Source: a virus
Length of the DNA stretch: 22,856 nucleotides
Virus record (IMG/VR): IMGVR_UViG_3300017744_003892
Span: 1-22,856 of that record
Direction: 5' to 3' (one strand)
Part shown: in pieces, positions 15,164 through 22,433 of the stretch
Layout: every line of letters starts with the position of its first letter
Numbering within the stretch: position 1 is the first letter of the stretch
Translations under genes and position numbers: made by a program
The notes under the pieces: model-generated
What the model was told of the DNA's origin: nothing
The model's database searches: none
Seen by the model: only the letters and a program-made list of their open reading frames with translations

Positions 15164-15988
15164 TTACTTTTTAACTTCTGTGTTTATTTTATTTTCATCT
15201 TTTTTATTTTTATTATCTTGATTAGGGAGACCTTGCCCAGCAAGATTCGTAATAGCATCAGCAGGGTTCTCTTTCTGTCCACCCAACGCGATTACCTTCT
15301 CAAATTTGTGCCACGCCTGAGGCGGATTTTCAGTGAGATTGAGGTACAGGAAATCATACTTATTGGGTGTCGCTTGATGATATATCTTCAAGAAATTATC
15401 AGCACCTCCAAATTGGTCTCCCATCTCTTCGGCAATCTTTGACAACTCCTTATTATTAGGGAATGGAGAACCAATAATCATGTGCGTCGCATTAGACCTA
15501 ATGACTGGTGAGACTTTCCGGTAGTTTTGAGAGGACATCAGTAATAACTTAATACCATAGTGCCTGAATCTTGATGCGAGTGAGTTTATCTTTGGTTCGC
15601 GTCCTTGACGACCTTTGAATATCCCTATCACATCATCTAAAATCAAGGCAATATCAGGTCTCATCTCTAAATCATCATAACTCTTCTGTTCATCAAGGAT
15701 TTGGTCTAACAACTCATCACTGTACTCATCATAACATGAGCAACTCTTCTTTAAAAAGCGTGATGTCTTATCATTGTAAATCGTAGGTGATATGACTATT
15801 GTATCATCAAAGTAGTCTTGACCATAGAAATTACTATTGAGTAAAAGGTTAGAGATAATCGTACTCTTACCGGTACGGATTGGACTTATCATCAATAGTA
15901 ATGCGGGAGGTTGAGGAAGGTTAGGATGTAATGGTTTCTGTTGTTCTCTTGGAGGGTCTTTGACTGGTAATACGACAGGAGCATCCAT
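15164..15988 (-). CDS. A32-like genome-packaging ATPase (FtsK/HerA superfamily), 274 aa
   Basis: The motor that would pump DNA into the preformed capsid. Walker A is SPIRTGKST (35-43), with S in place of the first Gly, as is common in this viral group. Walker B is ALILDD (114-119). A downstream block, LLLMSSQNYRKVSPVIRSN (148-166), matches the sensor/arginine region typical of A32-like ATPases (S-x-Q followed by R-x-N). The length of about 275 residues is normal for polinton-like and adenovirus-like packaging ATPases. The Pro/Gln-rich N-terminus (1-30) and the Lys/Asn/Asp-rich tail (236-274) look disordered. It is the most reliable lineage marker in the window and sits beside the 319-aa and capsid genes, the usual morphogenesis grouping. 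The start is the first ATG after an AT-rich leader ending ATAATAAATG. Confidence 0.93.
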   Translation of the reverse strand: MDAPVVLPVKDPPREQQKPLHPNLPQPPALLLMISPIRTGKSTIISNLLLNSNFYGQDYFDDTIVISPTIYNDKTSRFLKKSCSCYDEYSDELLDQILDEQKSYDDLEMRPDIALILDDVIGIFKGRQGREPKINSLASRFRHYGIKLLLMSSQNYRKVSPVIRSNATHMIIGSPFPNNKELSKIAEEMGDQFGGADNFLKIYHQATPNKYDFLYLNLTENPPQAWHKFEKVIALGGQKENPADAITNLAGQGLPNQDNKNKKDENKINTEVKK

Positions 15989-16025
15989 TTATTATAAGAG
16001 GTATATTATTTAATAATAAAAAAAA

Positions 16026-16727
16026 CTACGCAAAACATACCGACCACATATCATCGGGGTCTTGGGGTTTGACTGCTTTTGATACTGCGTGATGTATCGC
16101 TTGTTCCTTCTGTTTCTCTTCTTGTTCCTTCTGTTTCTTCTGTTTCCTTGCTTTACGCTTGACTTCATACTTTTCAATTGCTTTTTCTTGTATGGCGACT
16201 AATAGGTCTTCATCAAGGTCTTCAATCGCGTGAGTCTTGACAGTCTTTACTTTCACAGGTTCTTCCTCTTCACTTTCACTCTCCATGGGGTTATGTACAG
16301 TATTGAGATTCTTTGCTTCTTTCTTCGCCTTTGCCTTTGCTCGTCTCTCTTGTTGCTGTGCGAGTTTCTTCTCTTGTGCCTTTCGCCTTCGTACCTCCAA
16401 TGCTTTCTTTCTTGCTTGTGCGAGATGTTCGCGTTGAGAATCGCTTATCTGTCTTTTGGGTTTCTTCTTGGGTTTCGCATCCTTAAATACCTCTTCGTCA
16501 GGTTGTATCTCTTTGGGTTCTATTTTCATCTCCTCTTCTTCTTTGTCCAACTCTTCTTGAATCTCTGCTTTGATAATCTCATCATCACCTTTGAAGGCAT
16601 CTTCGGGAGGTTCACCTTCTGCTACATCCTTGATTGCCATCTTGATTTCCGCATCATTGGTTTGAACAGGTTGAGTTGTAGATTTTAACTCTTCAACTGG
16701 AATTACTTGTGGTAAGAGGTCCGCCAT
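16026..16727 (-). CDS. highly charged basic/acidic protein with R-x-[IL]-S-x-x-Q helix, 233 aa
   Basis: A 233-residue, low-complexity charged protein. Acidic residues dominate 36-80. A basic helical block follows at 85-140 (KPKKKPKRQISDSQREHLAQ, then ARKKALEVRRRK). The K/R-R-x-[IL]-S-x-x-Q-x-x-x-L-x-x-A-R pattern recurs in proteins of many large eukaryotic DNA viruses and polinton-like viruses and suggests DNA or genome binding. Another acidic patch lies at 149-156, then a Lys/Glu/Gln-rich coiled coil (170-215), and the end is DPDDMWSVCFA, a short aromatic/Cys C-terminus that might be a docking peptide. A core or genome-condensing virion protein fits its place beside the ATPase. The alternative is a scaffold. 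It has its own AT-rich leader. Confidence 0.72.
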   Translation of the reverse strand: MADLLPQVIPVEELKSTTQPVQTNDAEIKMAIKDVAEGEPPEDAFKGDDEIIKAEIQEELDKEEEEMKIEPKEIQPDEEVFKDAKPKKKPKRQISDSQREHLAQARKKALEVRRRKAQEKKLAQQQERRAKAKAKKEAKNLNTVHNPMESESEEEEPVKVKTVKTHAIEDLDEDLLVAIQEKAIEKYEVKRKARKQKKQKEQEEKQKEQAIHHAVSKAVKPQDPDDMWSVCFA

Positions 16728-16807
16728 TTATAGAAGATATAGAAAATTATTTCTAAATATTTTCTAATTCTTTCAAAAAATTACTAAAATTAAAAAACTA
16801 AAATTAT

Positions 16808-17086
16808 TTATCCTTTCCAAAGATATTTTACCGCCCAGTAATTAGGACTGTTCTTATCCTTCCACGCTAAACTACCATCTTTCTTTCTTATACCTTTTGC
16901 TCTTGCTAAATATGATTTCCTTTGTTCTGCGGTTGCTGTACCACTCCTGAAATCATCCATACCTTTCGCACCAAAGTGAATCAATCGTGGATTACCATTT
17001 GCCCCTTTCACATACACTGACATCTTCTTACCTGCCTTTGAGGACTTGAAGGGTTTGTAAAGTGGTTTATTAGTCTTACTTGCCAT
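16808..17086 (-). CDS. small basic protein of an algal-virus family (DUF5754-like pattern), 92 aa
   Basis: A 92-residue basic protein. The pattern is FKSSKAGKKMSVYVKG (13-28), LIHFGAKGMDDF (35-46), RKSYLARAKGI (56-66) and a closing SPNYWAVKYLWKG (80-92). The order 'hHFG..G..DF...R..YL.R......FW...LLW' is one I know from small proteins of prasinoviruses, other algal viruses and some phages. The family name DUF5754 is from memory and needs a profile check. The compact basic fold suggests DNA association, possibly in the virion. Its ATG lies 16 nt left of the 134-bp inverted-repeat element copy B, so that element may contain its promoter. Confidence 0.7.
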   Translation of the reverse strand: MASKTNKPLYKPFKSSKAGKKMSVYVKGANGNPRLIHFGAKGMDDFRSGTATAEQRKSYLARAKGIRKKDGSLAWKDKNSPNYWAVKYLWKG

Positions 17087-17102
17087 TTATTCTATACTTA
17101 TA

Positions 17103-17236
17103 AAAAAGGTCTCCTTAATTAAAATTAAAAATGGTATTATTTCAAAATCAAAAGTAGAATGTAAAAAATATTCTGTACAATTTAATTTCAAAATCAAAAA
17201 AGTTAGTGTTTATATTTCAAAAAGGGAGACCTATTT
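17103..17236. repeat. 134-bp inverted-repeat element, copy B
   Basis: Same length and orientation as copy A (4633-4766), with 99/134 identical positions in an ungapped hand alignment. The terminal repeats are less perfect: AGGTCTCC (17107-17114) against GGAGACCT (17225-17232). The right terminus overlaps the last codons of the 106-aa gene and supplies its TAG stop (17231-17233). It has no coding content. Confidence 0.78.
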
Positions 17237-17551
17237 CTTACCTTTATGTTTTGCCCATAAGTCCTTATCTGCTGTTGATTGAGTCTTACCACCCATCACA
17301 AATGAGTACACTCTTGCGTGTCCCCACTGTTGAGCGGACATCTTACCTTTGAGCGATGCTCCACCTACTTTCTTACCATCACTTGCCCTGCGAACTGACT
17401 GTGGATTAGATTTGTGAGCACCCCTTCCCCTTTTTGCTACTTCTCTTAAAATACTTGCTGATACTCCTGTCTTCCTTGAAATATCAGCGATGCTATGTGC
17501 TGTACCTTTTGCGAATCCATATTTCTTGTTATATTTCTCTTTATTACTCAT
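17231..17551 (-). CDS. small basic protein of an algal-virus family (DUF5824-like pattern), 106 aa
   Basis: A 106-residue basic protein. KKYGFAKGTAHSIADISRKT (9-28) is followed by GVSASILREVAKRGRGAHKSN (29-49), PQSVR (50-54), MSAQQWGHARVYSFVMGG (71-88) and a basic end. The pattern 'kyglpkgt.ySi.dIakktGv....l..V..RG.GA.ktNp.SVR...QWA.ARVySF' is shared by small proteins of many large algal viruses; I associate it with DUF5824, from memory. Residues 17-45 have a helix-turn-helix-like layout (SIADISRKTG-SASILREV), so DNA binding is plausible. Its stop lies within element copy B and its start 20 bp past the 742-aa gene's stop, so it belongs to the structural block. A virion or late regulatory role is inference. 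Confidence 0.72.
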   Translation of the reverse strand: MSNKEKYNKKYGFAKGTAHSIADISRKTGVSASILREVAKRGRGAHKSNPQSVRRASDGKKVGGASLKGKMSAQQWGHARVYSFVMGGKTQSTADKDLWAKHKGKK

Positions 17552-17571
17552 TTATGATACATATAGATAAT

Positions 17572-19800
17572 TTATCCTCCACCAAAATCTTTACCTCTTA
17601 ATCGTTCAGGTTGAATGTGGAAGGTGACGACAGAACACCCTGTCAGGTCTTTTGTAGTGACTCCGTTCTTATCTGTAAATCTTACTTCAACTTGATTAAT
17701 ATATAAATCAGCAGGATTATTAAGAGACACATAATACCTATCGTGTGCCTCGTGAAACATCTTACCATGGATACGACCATTGTAATCACTCTTGGGTACG
17801 ACATAGACTAACTTGGAAGGGACATTACGACACAGATTAAATGACTGATGATTGAAAGGTAATACTTCAATCATCATAATATCAGGTTCATCTCCAAAGT
17901 CATCATTTCCAGATACGACCCACTTGCCCCTGAATGTTGGACCTACCTTACTACCATCTATGGATGAGGTGACGCCATCAATCGTTTGAAAGAGGTTTCG
18001 GTACAGGATGCCCAATGCTCTTGCCATATTAGGAGGGTAATCATCAGGAGTTGAGTAAACACCATCAGTATCAAAAAACTCTTCACCCCAATCACCCTTT
18101 TCAACGATGATTCCATGACACAGTTCAGGTGCTTCACTTTGAGCGTCAAGGAGTTTATACCGATTTGGGTAAGTCGCTGCCACTCCATCCATACCATTAA
18201 AGAAGTAATTACGAGTCTTCAAGTATTCATACATCCACCCGACCAATCCCGCAGGACCCCAATCATCACCATACCTCGCATCACTTTGTGAGACCGCCCA
18301 TCCGTAAAAGGTTGAACCCTCAACCCAAGGACGACTCCCATCTTCTAAATCAGGATGACCCGTGATTGCCTCTGTATTAGCACGGTCATTCTTATCCAAA
18401 GGATAATTATAAGTCAGTCCAGTTGCGTCAGTCCAGTTAAGTCCATTTTGGTCTGTTGAGAATTGGGTAAGTTCAAGATATTCGTTTTGAGTAGGGATAG
18501 AGAACAGAGGATACATTGCCCAAGTGTTCATACCAACAGGGAGTACTTTTTGGGTTATATCACCTGTCGTCGTAAATGTAGACATAATGATTTGATTAGT
18601 ACCTGAACCATCCAACTTACTCATAAGTGTAATCTCCATCGCTTCACCTTTCACTTCAAACTTTAAACCGATGAACTTTTGACCAGCAGAAATAATATCA
18701 TCTTCGTCAATTTGGAGATTGGGACGACCACCAGCAGTATTTCCATAATAGACTACGGGAAGCATAGCAGACATACCTTCGGGATTGTCTTGGTCAAGGT
18801 CAGCACGAGGTACACCTCTTATTAAATGATAAATTGAAATGACTTTCTTACCAGCACCGCCTTGTTGCCAATACTTTACGACGTAATCACATTGCTCAAT
18901 ATTACCATCTTCAAAAGCACCGACGAATTGGTCAATCTCGGTACTTGAACTGACTGTACCGAAAGTCTGTGGTCTTGAAAGTCCTACCTCCCATCCTCCC
19001 GGACAATTAGTGAAATCAACTATCATAGAACCTTCAACAACAGAGAGAGGTGCTGTACGACAGATGACTCTCCCTACATTATCCCAATCACCCGCAGGAT
19101 GAGGTTTAGGAGGAGAAGTGTTTGCTGTTCGGGTAATCGTACCACCTTCAAGACCACCTTTCGTAGTTGTTGCTGTCCAATGTAAGTCCCAATTATAACC
19201 TTCCTTGTTCTGTGTGAAAAGACCTAACCAAGACTGAACAGGTGGAGAGGCAGTGTAATCAGGGATTCTTGGAGCAGTGTTCGTACTCTTTTGATTCCCG
19301 TGAGAAGTGATAGTGAATCTTAACTTACGACCAGAACCCGCTGGGTCTATTGTACATGTCGCAGTCCTATAAAACTGTGGCATACAGATACATTCTCTCA
19401 TTGCCTTTTGAATCAGTTCAGCATATCTATCACCCGGAAGGTCTTTAAGGTCTAAATCTCCGCCCATATCATCCTCATCGTCTCCTATCACTGTATTCAT
19501 AAGGATTGGGAAAGGAAGACAACCGACTTTATTTTGACTGACAGATTCTAATAGTTCATCGTACCACCAATAGAATCTATCGCCAATATCTAATTGAAAA
19601 GACATATCGCGATTTACCTCGCAATTGACAACTGCGATTTCACTATTGGCAGGTACTTTAATCGTATTACGCAAATCATTCTTGTAGTTGTTTGGGTCTT
19701 CTATTCCCATCGCTGCTGTATCAGGGTCATTTTCAATCCCTGTTCCCCAATCACCGAATTGTTTTTGACTTGACGCTGTGAATAATAACTGTGAACTCAT
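17572..19800 (-). CDS. virion-type structural protein related to the 1088-aa protein, 742 aa
   Basis: A 742-residue, beta-rich, soluble-looking protein. Residues 45-62 (NTIKVPANSEIAVVNCEV) form a strand pair like that of the 1088-aa protein (37-54). Near the C-terminus, YINQVEVRFTDKNG then GCSVVTFHIQ (700-730) aligns with its ISEITT...GSGIIYKI end. Between them lie Gly/Asp/Trp-rich segments of beta type without recognisable enzymatic motifs. Such large proteins accompany capsid genes in polinton-like viruses and algal giant viruses. Penton base, spike or fibre are the options; none is proven. It is the first gene of the - strand structural block, divergent from the small + gene at 19859 across 58 bp of pure AT-rich DNA, which must hold both promoters. 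The tail ends RGKDFGGG. Confidence 0.78.
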   Translation of the reverse strand: MSSQLLFTASSQKQFGDWGTGIENDPDTAAMGIEDPNNYKNDLRNTIKVPANSEIAVVNCEVNRDMSFQLDIGDRFYWWYDELLESVSQNKVGCLPFPILMNTVIGDDEDDMGGDLDLKDLPGDRYAELIQKAMRECICMPQFYRTATCTIDPAGSGRKLRFTITSHGNQKSTNTAPRIPDYTASPPVQSWLGLFTQNKEGYNWDLHWTATTTKGGLEGGTITRTANTSPPKPHPAGDWDNVGRVICRTAPLSVVEGSMIVDFTNCPGGWEVGLSRPQTFGTVSSSTEIDQFVGAFEDGNIEQCDYVVKYWQQGGAGKKVISIYHLIRGVPRADLDQDNPEGMSAMLPVVYYGNTAGGRPNLQIDEDDIISAGQKFIGLKFEVKGEAMEITLMSKLDGSGTNQIIMSTFTTTGDITQKVLPVGMNTWAMYPLFSIPTQNEYLELTQFSTDQNGLNWTDATGLTYNYPLDKNDRANTEAITGHPDLEDGSRPWVEGSTFYGWAVSQSDARYGDDWGPAGLVGWMYEYLKTRNYFFNGMDGVAATYPNRYKLLDAQSEAPELCHGIIVEKGDWGEEFFDTDGVYSTPDDYPPNMARALGILYRNLFQTIDGVTSSIDGSKVGPTFRGKWVVSGNDDFGDEPDIMMIEVLPFNHQSFNLCRNVPSKLVYVVPKSDYNGRIHGKMFHEAHDRYYVSLNNPADLYINQVEVRFTDKNGVTTKDLTGCSVVTFHIQPERLRGKDFGGG

Positions 19801-19858
19801 TTTTTAATTAGTAGAAACAAAATAAAATTAATAAAATATTTTCTATTTTTAAAGAAGT

Positions 19859-20089
19859 ATGCCAGTAGGACAACAGACTCGTATTAAAAAGAGTGGTAAG
19901 ATGAGAAATAAACTTATAAAACCAGTACAACTGAACTATGGAGATGTAGACCCTAAACTTCAATACAACATCCCGAAAGGTGTAGAAGATGACAAGAAGG
20001 TGAGACCCAAGGATGTGTTTGAAGGTTTCAAGGAATCAAAGAAGTCATCTAACAGGAAGAATGTATCATCTAACAAGAAGAAGAAGTAA
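19859..20089 (+). CDS. small basic protein, 76 aa
   Basis: A 76-residue, strongly basic protein with no hydrophobic segment. Residues 9-22 are basic (IKKSGKMRNKLIKP). A middle section, LNYGDVDPKLQYNIPKGVED (25-44), may be ordered, and the tail (58-76) is a run of Ser, Asn and Lys ending KKKK. This suits nucleic-acid binding or a packaged DNA-condensing peptide; no family is recognised. It is divergent from the 742-aa virion gene and followed by a 452-bp stretch without a clear gene. The start follows AAAGAAGT-ATG. Confidence 0.6.
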   Translation: MPVGQQTRIKKSGKMRNKLIKPVQLNYGDVDPKLQYNIPKGVEDDKKVRPKDVFEGFKESKKSSNRKNVSSNKKKK

Positions 20090-20541
20090 TCTACCTATCA
20101 ATGATAGGGGATATAACGCTATTTAATAGTAATCTAATAGCAATCTAACAGTCTTTAAAGGGGAAATTAGACAAAGTAGACATTTTTGGTCTTTTACAAG
20201 AAAGTATGATATGGAAATTTAAATTTAAAATTTATGAATAAGAATATGATAAATATATTTTTTACTTTTTTAAAAAGAGTGAAGTACTTTTATTTTTTTT
20301 TCTAAAAAAAGTGAATTTTTTCAAAGTGGTTTATTACGGGAAAATAGACCTCTAAACACCTCGTATATAGGTAAGCATATAGAATACTGTAAAAAAAAGG
20401 GTGGTTAGACGAAGACGGGGAGCGTCCCAGACGAGACCTCTTTTTAGGTATGAATCAGGTGATTTCGCCCATTTCTATTTACTTGGGATTTACCTATTCG
20501 CGTTTTAACAGCAGATTTTTTATATTTCTAAATATTAAGAA
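20090..20541. other. 452-bp gene-free AT-rich stretch
   Basis: I see no convincing gene. The left part has the repeated words TAATCTAATAG and CAATCTAACAG (20129-20152) and long A/T runs (20210-20320). Two GACCTC words (20347 and 20435) recall the GACCTC that precedes the left-arm boxes, the first followed by CTCGTATATAGGTAAG, like the CTCxGTATxxTAAG part of those boxes but lacking AAATTTGAA. A small GC-rich island at 20415-20440 includes GGGAGCGTCCC (4-bp stem). It is probably the promoter region of the coiled-coil gene; a replication or packaging role is possible. Confidence 0.45.
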
Positions 20542-21393
20542 ATGGAATATTCTCAATACCAAAAAGAAAGAATCGCAAATCAACTTTTGGAGTTTTACAA
20601 GGATGGCAAGTACGCATTTGATGATACGAAGAAGAGACAATCACAGACTCATTACAACAAGAAGAGTGAAATAACGAGGTGTGTTGATAAGTGGTGTAAG
20701 ACCAGCGACATCGTGAAGTGGATTATCCCGATATTAGACTATAACTTGGAAACATCATATGAGGAGTTAGAGAAGGAATGGGATAAGAATCATCGTCTCG
20801 CAATCAAGGTGGAGGACTGGGAGAATAAGTATCACTACATGGAGCAACATCTTGAACAAGAGGCAAAGAAGTTGATGAAGGAAAAGATGGATGAATGGGT
20901 GAGTGAGAAGGAAGATATTGCGAAACTTTATGAAGAGTTAGAAGAGGTAAAGAACAGAAAGAGTGAGATGTTAAGGAGACACACACGAAGTATGAATCTT
21001 CAAGCACAAGAGAATCAAAGACTCTTGAACTGTGTGAAAAGGATGGAGGATGAATTAAGAGAGAAAAGGACAGAGGATGCCGAGGCGATGTTGAATGATA
21101 AGGCAGACGCACCGGGTTTAAGAAAGTCTGTCAAGAGACTTGAAAGTCAAAATACTAAATTAGATAGGGAGACCTTAAAACTCCAAAAGCAAAAGATGGA
21201 GGGAGATGTAAGGTATCTTGAATTAAAGACAAAGACTGATTCAATCATTGCTGATATGAAAACAGAGTTAGAAAAAGCAAAACTCCAAACGGAGTACTAT
21301 AAGATTAAGGATTCGGTCTCGGTTCATCAATCTCCTCAACAATCTCTTCAATCGCATCCGCAGGTTGAGGAGGTTGTTCTGGGTCAGGAATAA
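20542..21393 (+). CDS. long coiled-coil protein, 283 aa
   Basis: A 283-residue protein. Residues 1-70 form a small, possibly globular head (YQKERIANQLLEFYKDGKYA, then C47 and C52 near VDKWCKTSDIVKWIIPILDY). The layout recalls N-terminal DNA-binding or anchoring domains of other viral proteins, but is not assigned. Residues 73-255 are almost continuously charged heptad-like helix (EELEKEWDKNHRLAIKVEDW, then EELEEVKNRKSEMLRRH, LKLQKQKMEGDVRYLEL), i.e. a long coiled coil. The tail (256-283) is Ser/Gln/Pro-rich. No enzyme motif is seen. Possible roles are scaffold, fibre or host-interaction rod. Its 3' end overlaps the membrane-protein gene on the other strand by 89 bp. The ATG is the first after a TATATTTCTAAATATTAAG leader. 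Confidence 0.75.
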   Translation: MEYSQYQKERIANQLLEFYKDGKYAFDDTKKRQSQTHYNKKSEITRCVDKWCKTSDIVKWIIPILDYNLETSYEELEKEWDKNHRLAIKVEDWENKYHYMEQHLEQEAKKLMKEKMDEWVSEKEDIAKLYEELEEVKNRKSEMLRRHTRSMNLQAQENQRLLNCVKRMEDELREKRTEDAEAMLNDKADAPGLRKSVKRLESQNTKLDRETLKLQKQKMEGDVRYLELKTKTDSIIADMKTELEKAKLQTEYYKIKDSVSVHQSPQQSLQSHPQVEEVVLGQE

Positions 21394-21676
21394 GAGGTTC
21401 AGGTTCAGGTTCAGGTTCGGGTGAAGGTTCTTGTGAATCTTCAACAGGTTCGTCTTTCTTATCATCGGGTTCAGGTGGAGGTTTCCTTTCACAATCAAAG
21501 ATATAACACTTATCACTCAAACCTAATCTACAACGACAGGCACATCGCGACTGCCATATGACTAATAATAAAGTACCGACTGCTCCCAGTGAAAGAGCAA
21601 ATGCTCCTGCGAACTGGTCAATCGTAAAGTCTTGAAGTCTGCCACTTGGAATCTCTACGGCACTGGATTCACTCAT
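21305..21676 (-). CDS. single-pass membrane protein with Cys cluster and Pro-Glu tail, 123 aa
   Basis: Residues 20-41 (DQFAGAFALSLGAVGTLLLVIW) form one hydrophobic transmembrane helix, followed at once by a Cys/Arg-rich stub: C45, C47, C49, C57 and C62 in SRCACRCRLGLSDKCYIFDC. The rest (65-123) is Pro/Glu/Asp-rich, with PEPEPEPEP at 86-94. The short N-terminus followed by a Cys-rich basic stub suggests a membrane-anchored virion or host-membrane protein; no family is certain. I start it at the ATG at 21676, 2 bp after the upstream gene's stop and just past a TATAAAAATTTTAT stretch. An in-frame ATG at 21709 would add 11 residues (MYKNFIESTIK) but would overlap the upstream gene and swallow that promoter-like stretch. 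The 3' end is antisense to the coiled-coil gene for 89 bp. Confidence 0.72.
   Translation of the reverse strand: MSESSAVEIPSGRLQDFTIDQFAGAFALSLGAVGTLLLVIWQSRCACRCRLGLSDKCYIFDCERKPPPEPDDKKDEPVEDSQEPSPEPEPEPEPLIPDPEQPPQPADAIEEIVEEIDEPRPNP
21396..21421. repeat. GGTTCA hexanucleotide tandem repeat
   Basis: Three GGTTCA units plus GGTTCG, coding on the - strand for Glu-Pro dipeptides of the membrane protein's tail. The unit length keeps the frame, so copy number may vary between strains. Confidence 0.7.
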
Positions 21677-21678
21677 CT

Positions 21679-22380
21679 TTATTGTAGACTCAATAAAATT
21701 TTTATACATTCAATAATTTTCTCATTTGATTTCTTCTTCTCTTCTTGGGTAGGTCCTGTTTCTTTACGGAGGTATTCAAGTTCATTTTGATGACCTAACA
21801 TCATATCACGGTATGAAGTAATGTCTGCTTCTAACTCACTGATGACACCCTTCAATCTCACAATTTCATCCTTGTCTTTCATGTGTTCCTCTGTGAGTGG
21901 TACTTCGGTAGTTGTTTCTTCAACAGGTTCTTCAACTACTTCATTAATTTCACTGGTAATATTGGACGACCCTTGCTCGTCTTCATTGGGGAGTTGATTG
22001 ACGACAACACAGTCATCCATCGTCGGCATCTCAACACCACCATTGTCAAGTTCAGCAATCGGTTCAGGGTTCGGTTCAGGATTTTCTTCCTTAAAAGCAG
22101 TAATAAACTTACGATGGCACTGAATGGTGCGACCATTAAGACTTTGAGGTCCTGAAACCTGTACCACAAGAAAGGTCTTTCTAACCTCCTGAATGAGACA
22201 GACTTCATCCTCTTTAACGAGTTTCTTATGCTTACCTCCTGTAATTGATACTTTCTGTCCAACTTTGAACTGCTCTGGGGGAGCATCGTCATCAATCACG
22301 ATATTAGGGTTCTGTTCACCAGTAGTACTGATATGGTCAGGGTGGTCTTTGGGTAGTCTCTCCATTTCATCAATTCTCAT
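21679..22380 (-). CDS. KOW/SH3-like plus coiled-coil protein, 233 aa
   Basis: A 233-residue protein. Residues 38-75 (FKVGQKVSITGGKHKKLVKE, then VCLIQEVRKTFLVVQV) have the layout of a KOW/SH3-like barrel: a V-x-I-x-x-G-x-[HY]-K turn followed by two hydrophobic strands, as in ribosomal and transcription-elongation proteins and in some algal-virus proteins. Residues 79-96 continue with basic strand-like sequence, possibly RNA- or DNA-binding. A long acidic linker (98-165) includes NPEPNPEP, and a charged coiled coil covers about 164-206. The C-terminus is hydrophobic (IIECIKILLSLQ). A role in transcription or translation of viral genes is possible but not shown. It starts at an ATG after TAAATAAAGAAT. 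It lies between the recombinase and the membrane protein in the same orientation. Confidence 0.7.
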   Translation of the reverse strand: MRIDEMERLPKDHPDHISTTGEQNPNIVIDDDAPPEQFKVGQKVSITGGKHKKLVKEDEVCLIQEVRKTFLVVQVSGPQSLNGRTIQCHRKFITAFKEENPEPNPEPIAELDNGGVEMPTMDDCVVVNQLPNEDEQGSSNITSEINEVVEEPVEETTTEVPLTEEHMKDKDEIVRLKGVISELEADITSYRDMMLGHQNELEYLRKETGPTQEEKKKSNEKIIECIKILLSLQ

Positions 22381-22433
22381 ATTCTTTATTTAATCTACAT
22401 AATATTCTTTTAAATATTAACGCATACATAAAT

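Noticed and set aside
15224-15234. A third copy of the 134-bp element in the ATPase gene
   Set aside because: Only the 11-bp end word matches; no left terminus or element interior is seen at the expected spacing.
16230-16688. 152-codon + frame rich in Phe/Leu/Cys
   Set aside because: A mirror of the Lys/Glu-rich gene on the - strand (AAG/GAA complement to CTT/TTC); it only mimics a membrane protein.
20395-20450. Possible tRNA or structured RNA in the GC-rich patch
   Set aside because: No cloverleaf or T-loop consensus; only a 4-bp GGGA/TCCC stem.
21677-21709. Alternative ATG at 21709 for the membrane protein
   Set aside because: It overlaps the upstream gene and covers a TATAAAAATTTTAT stretch; the ATG at 21676 is preferred, though the longer form is possible.
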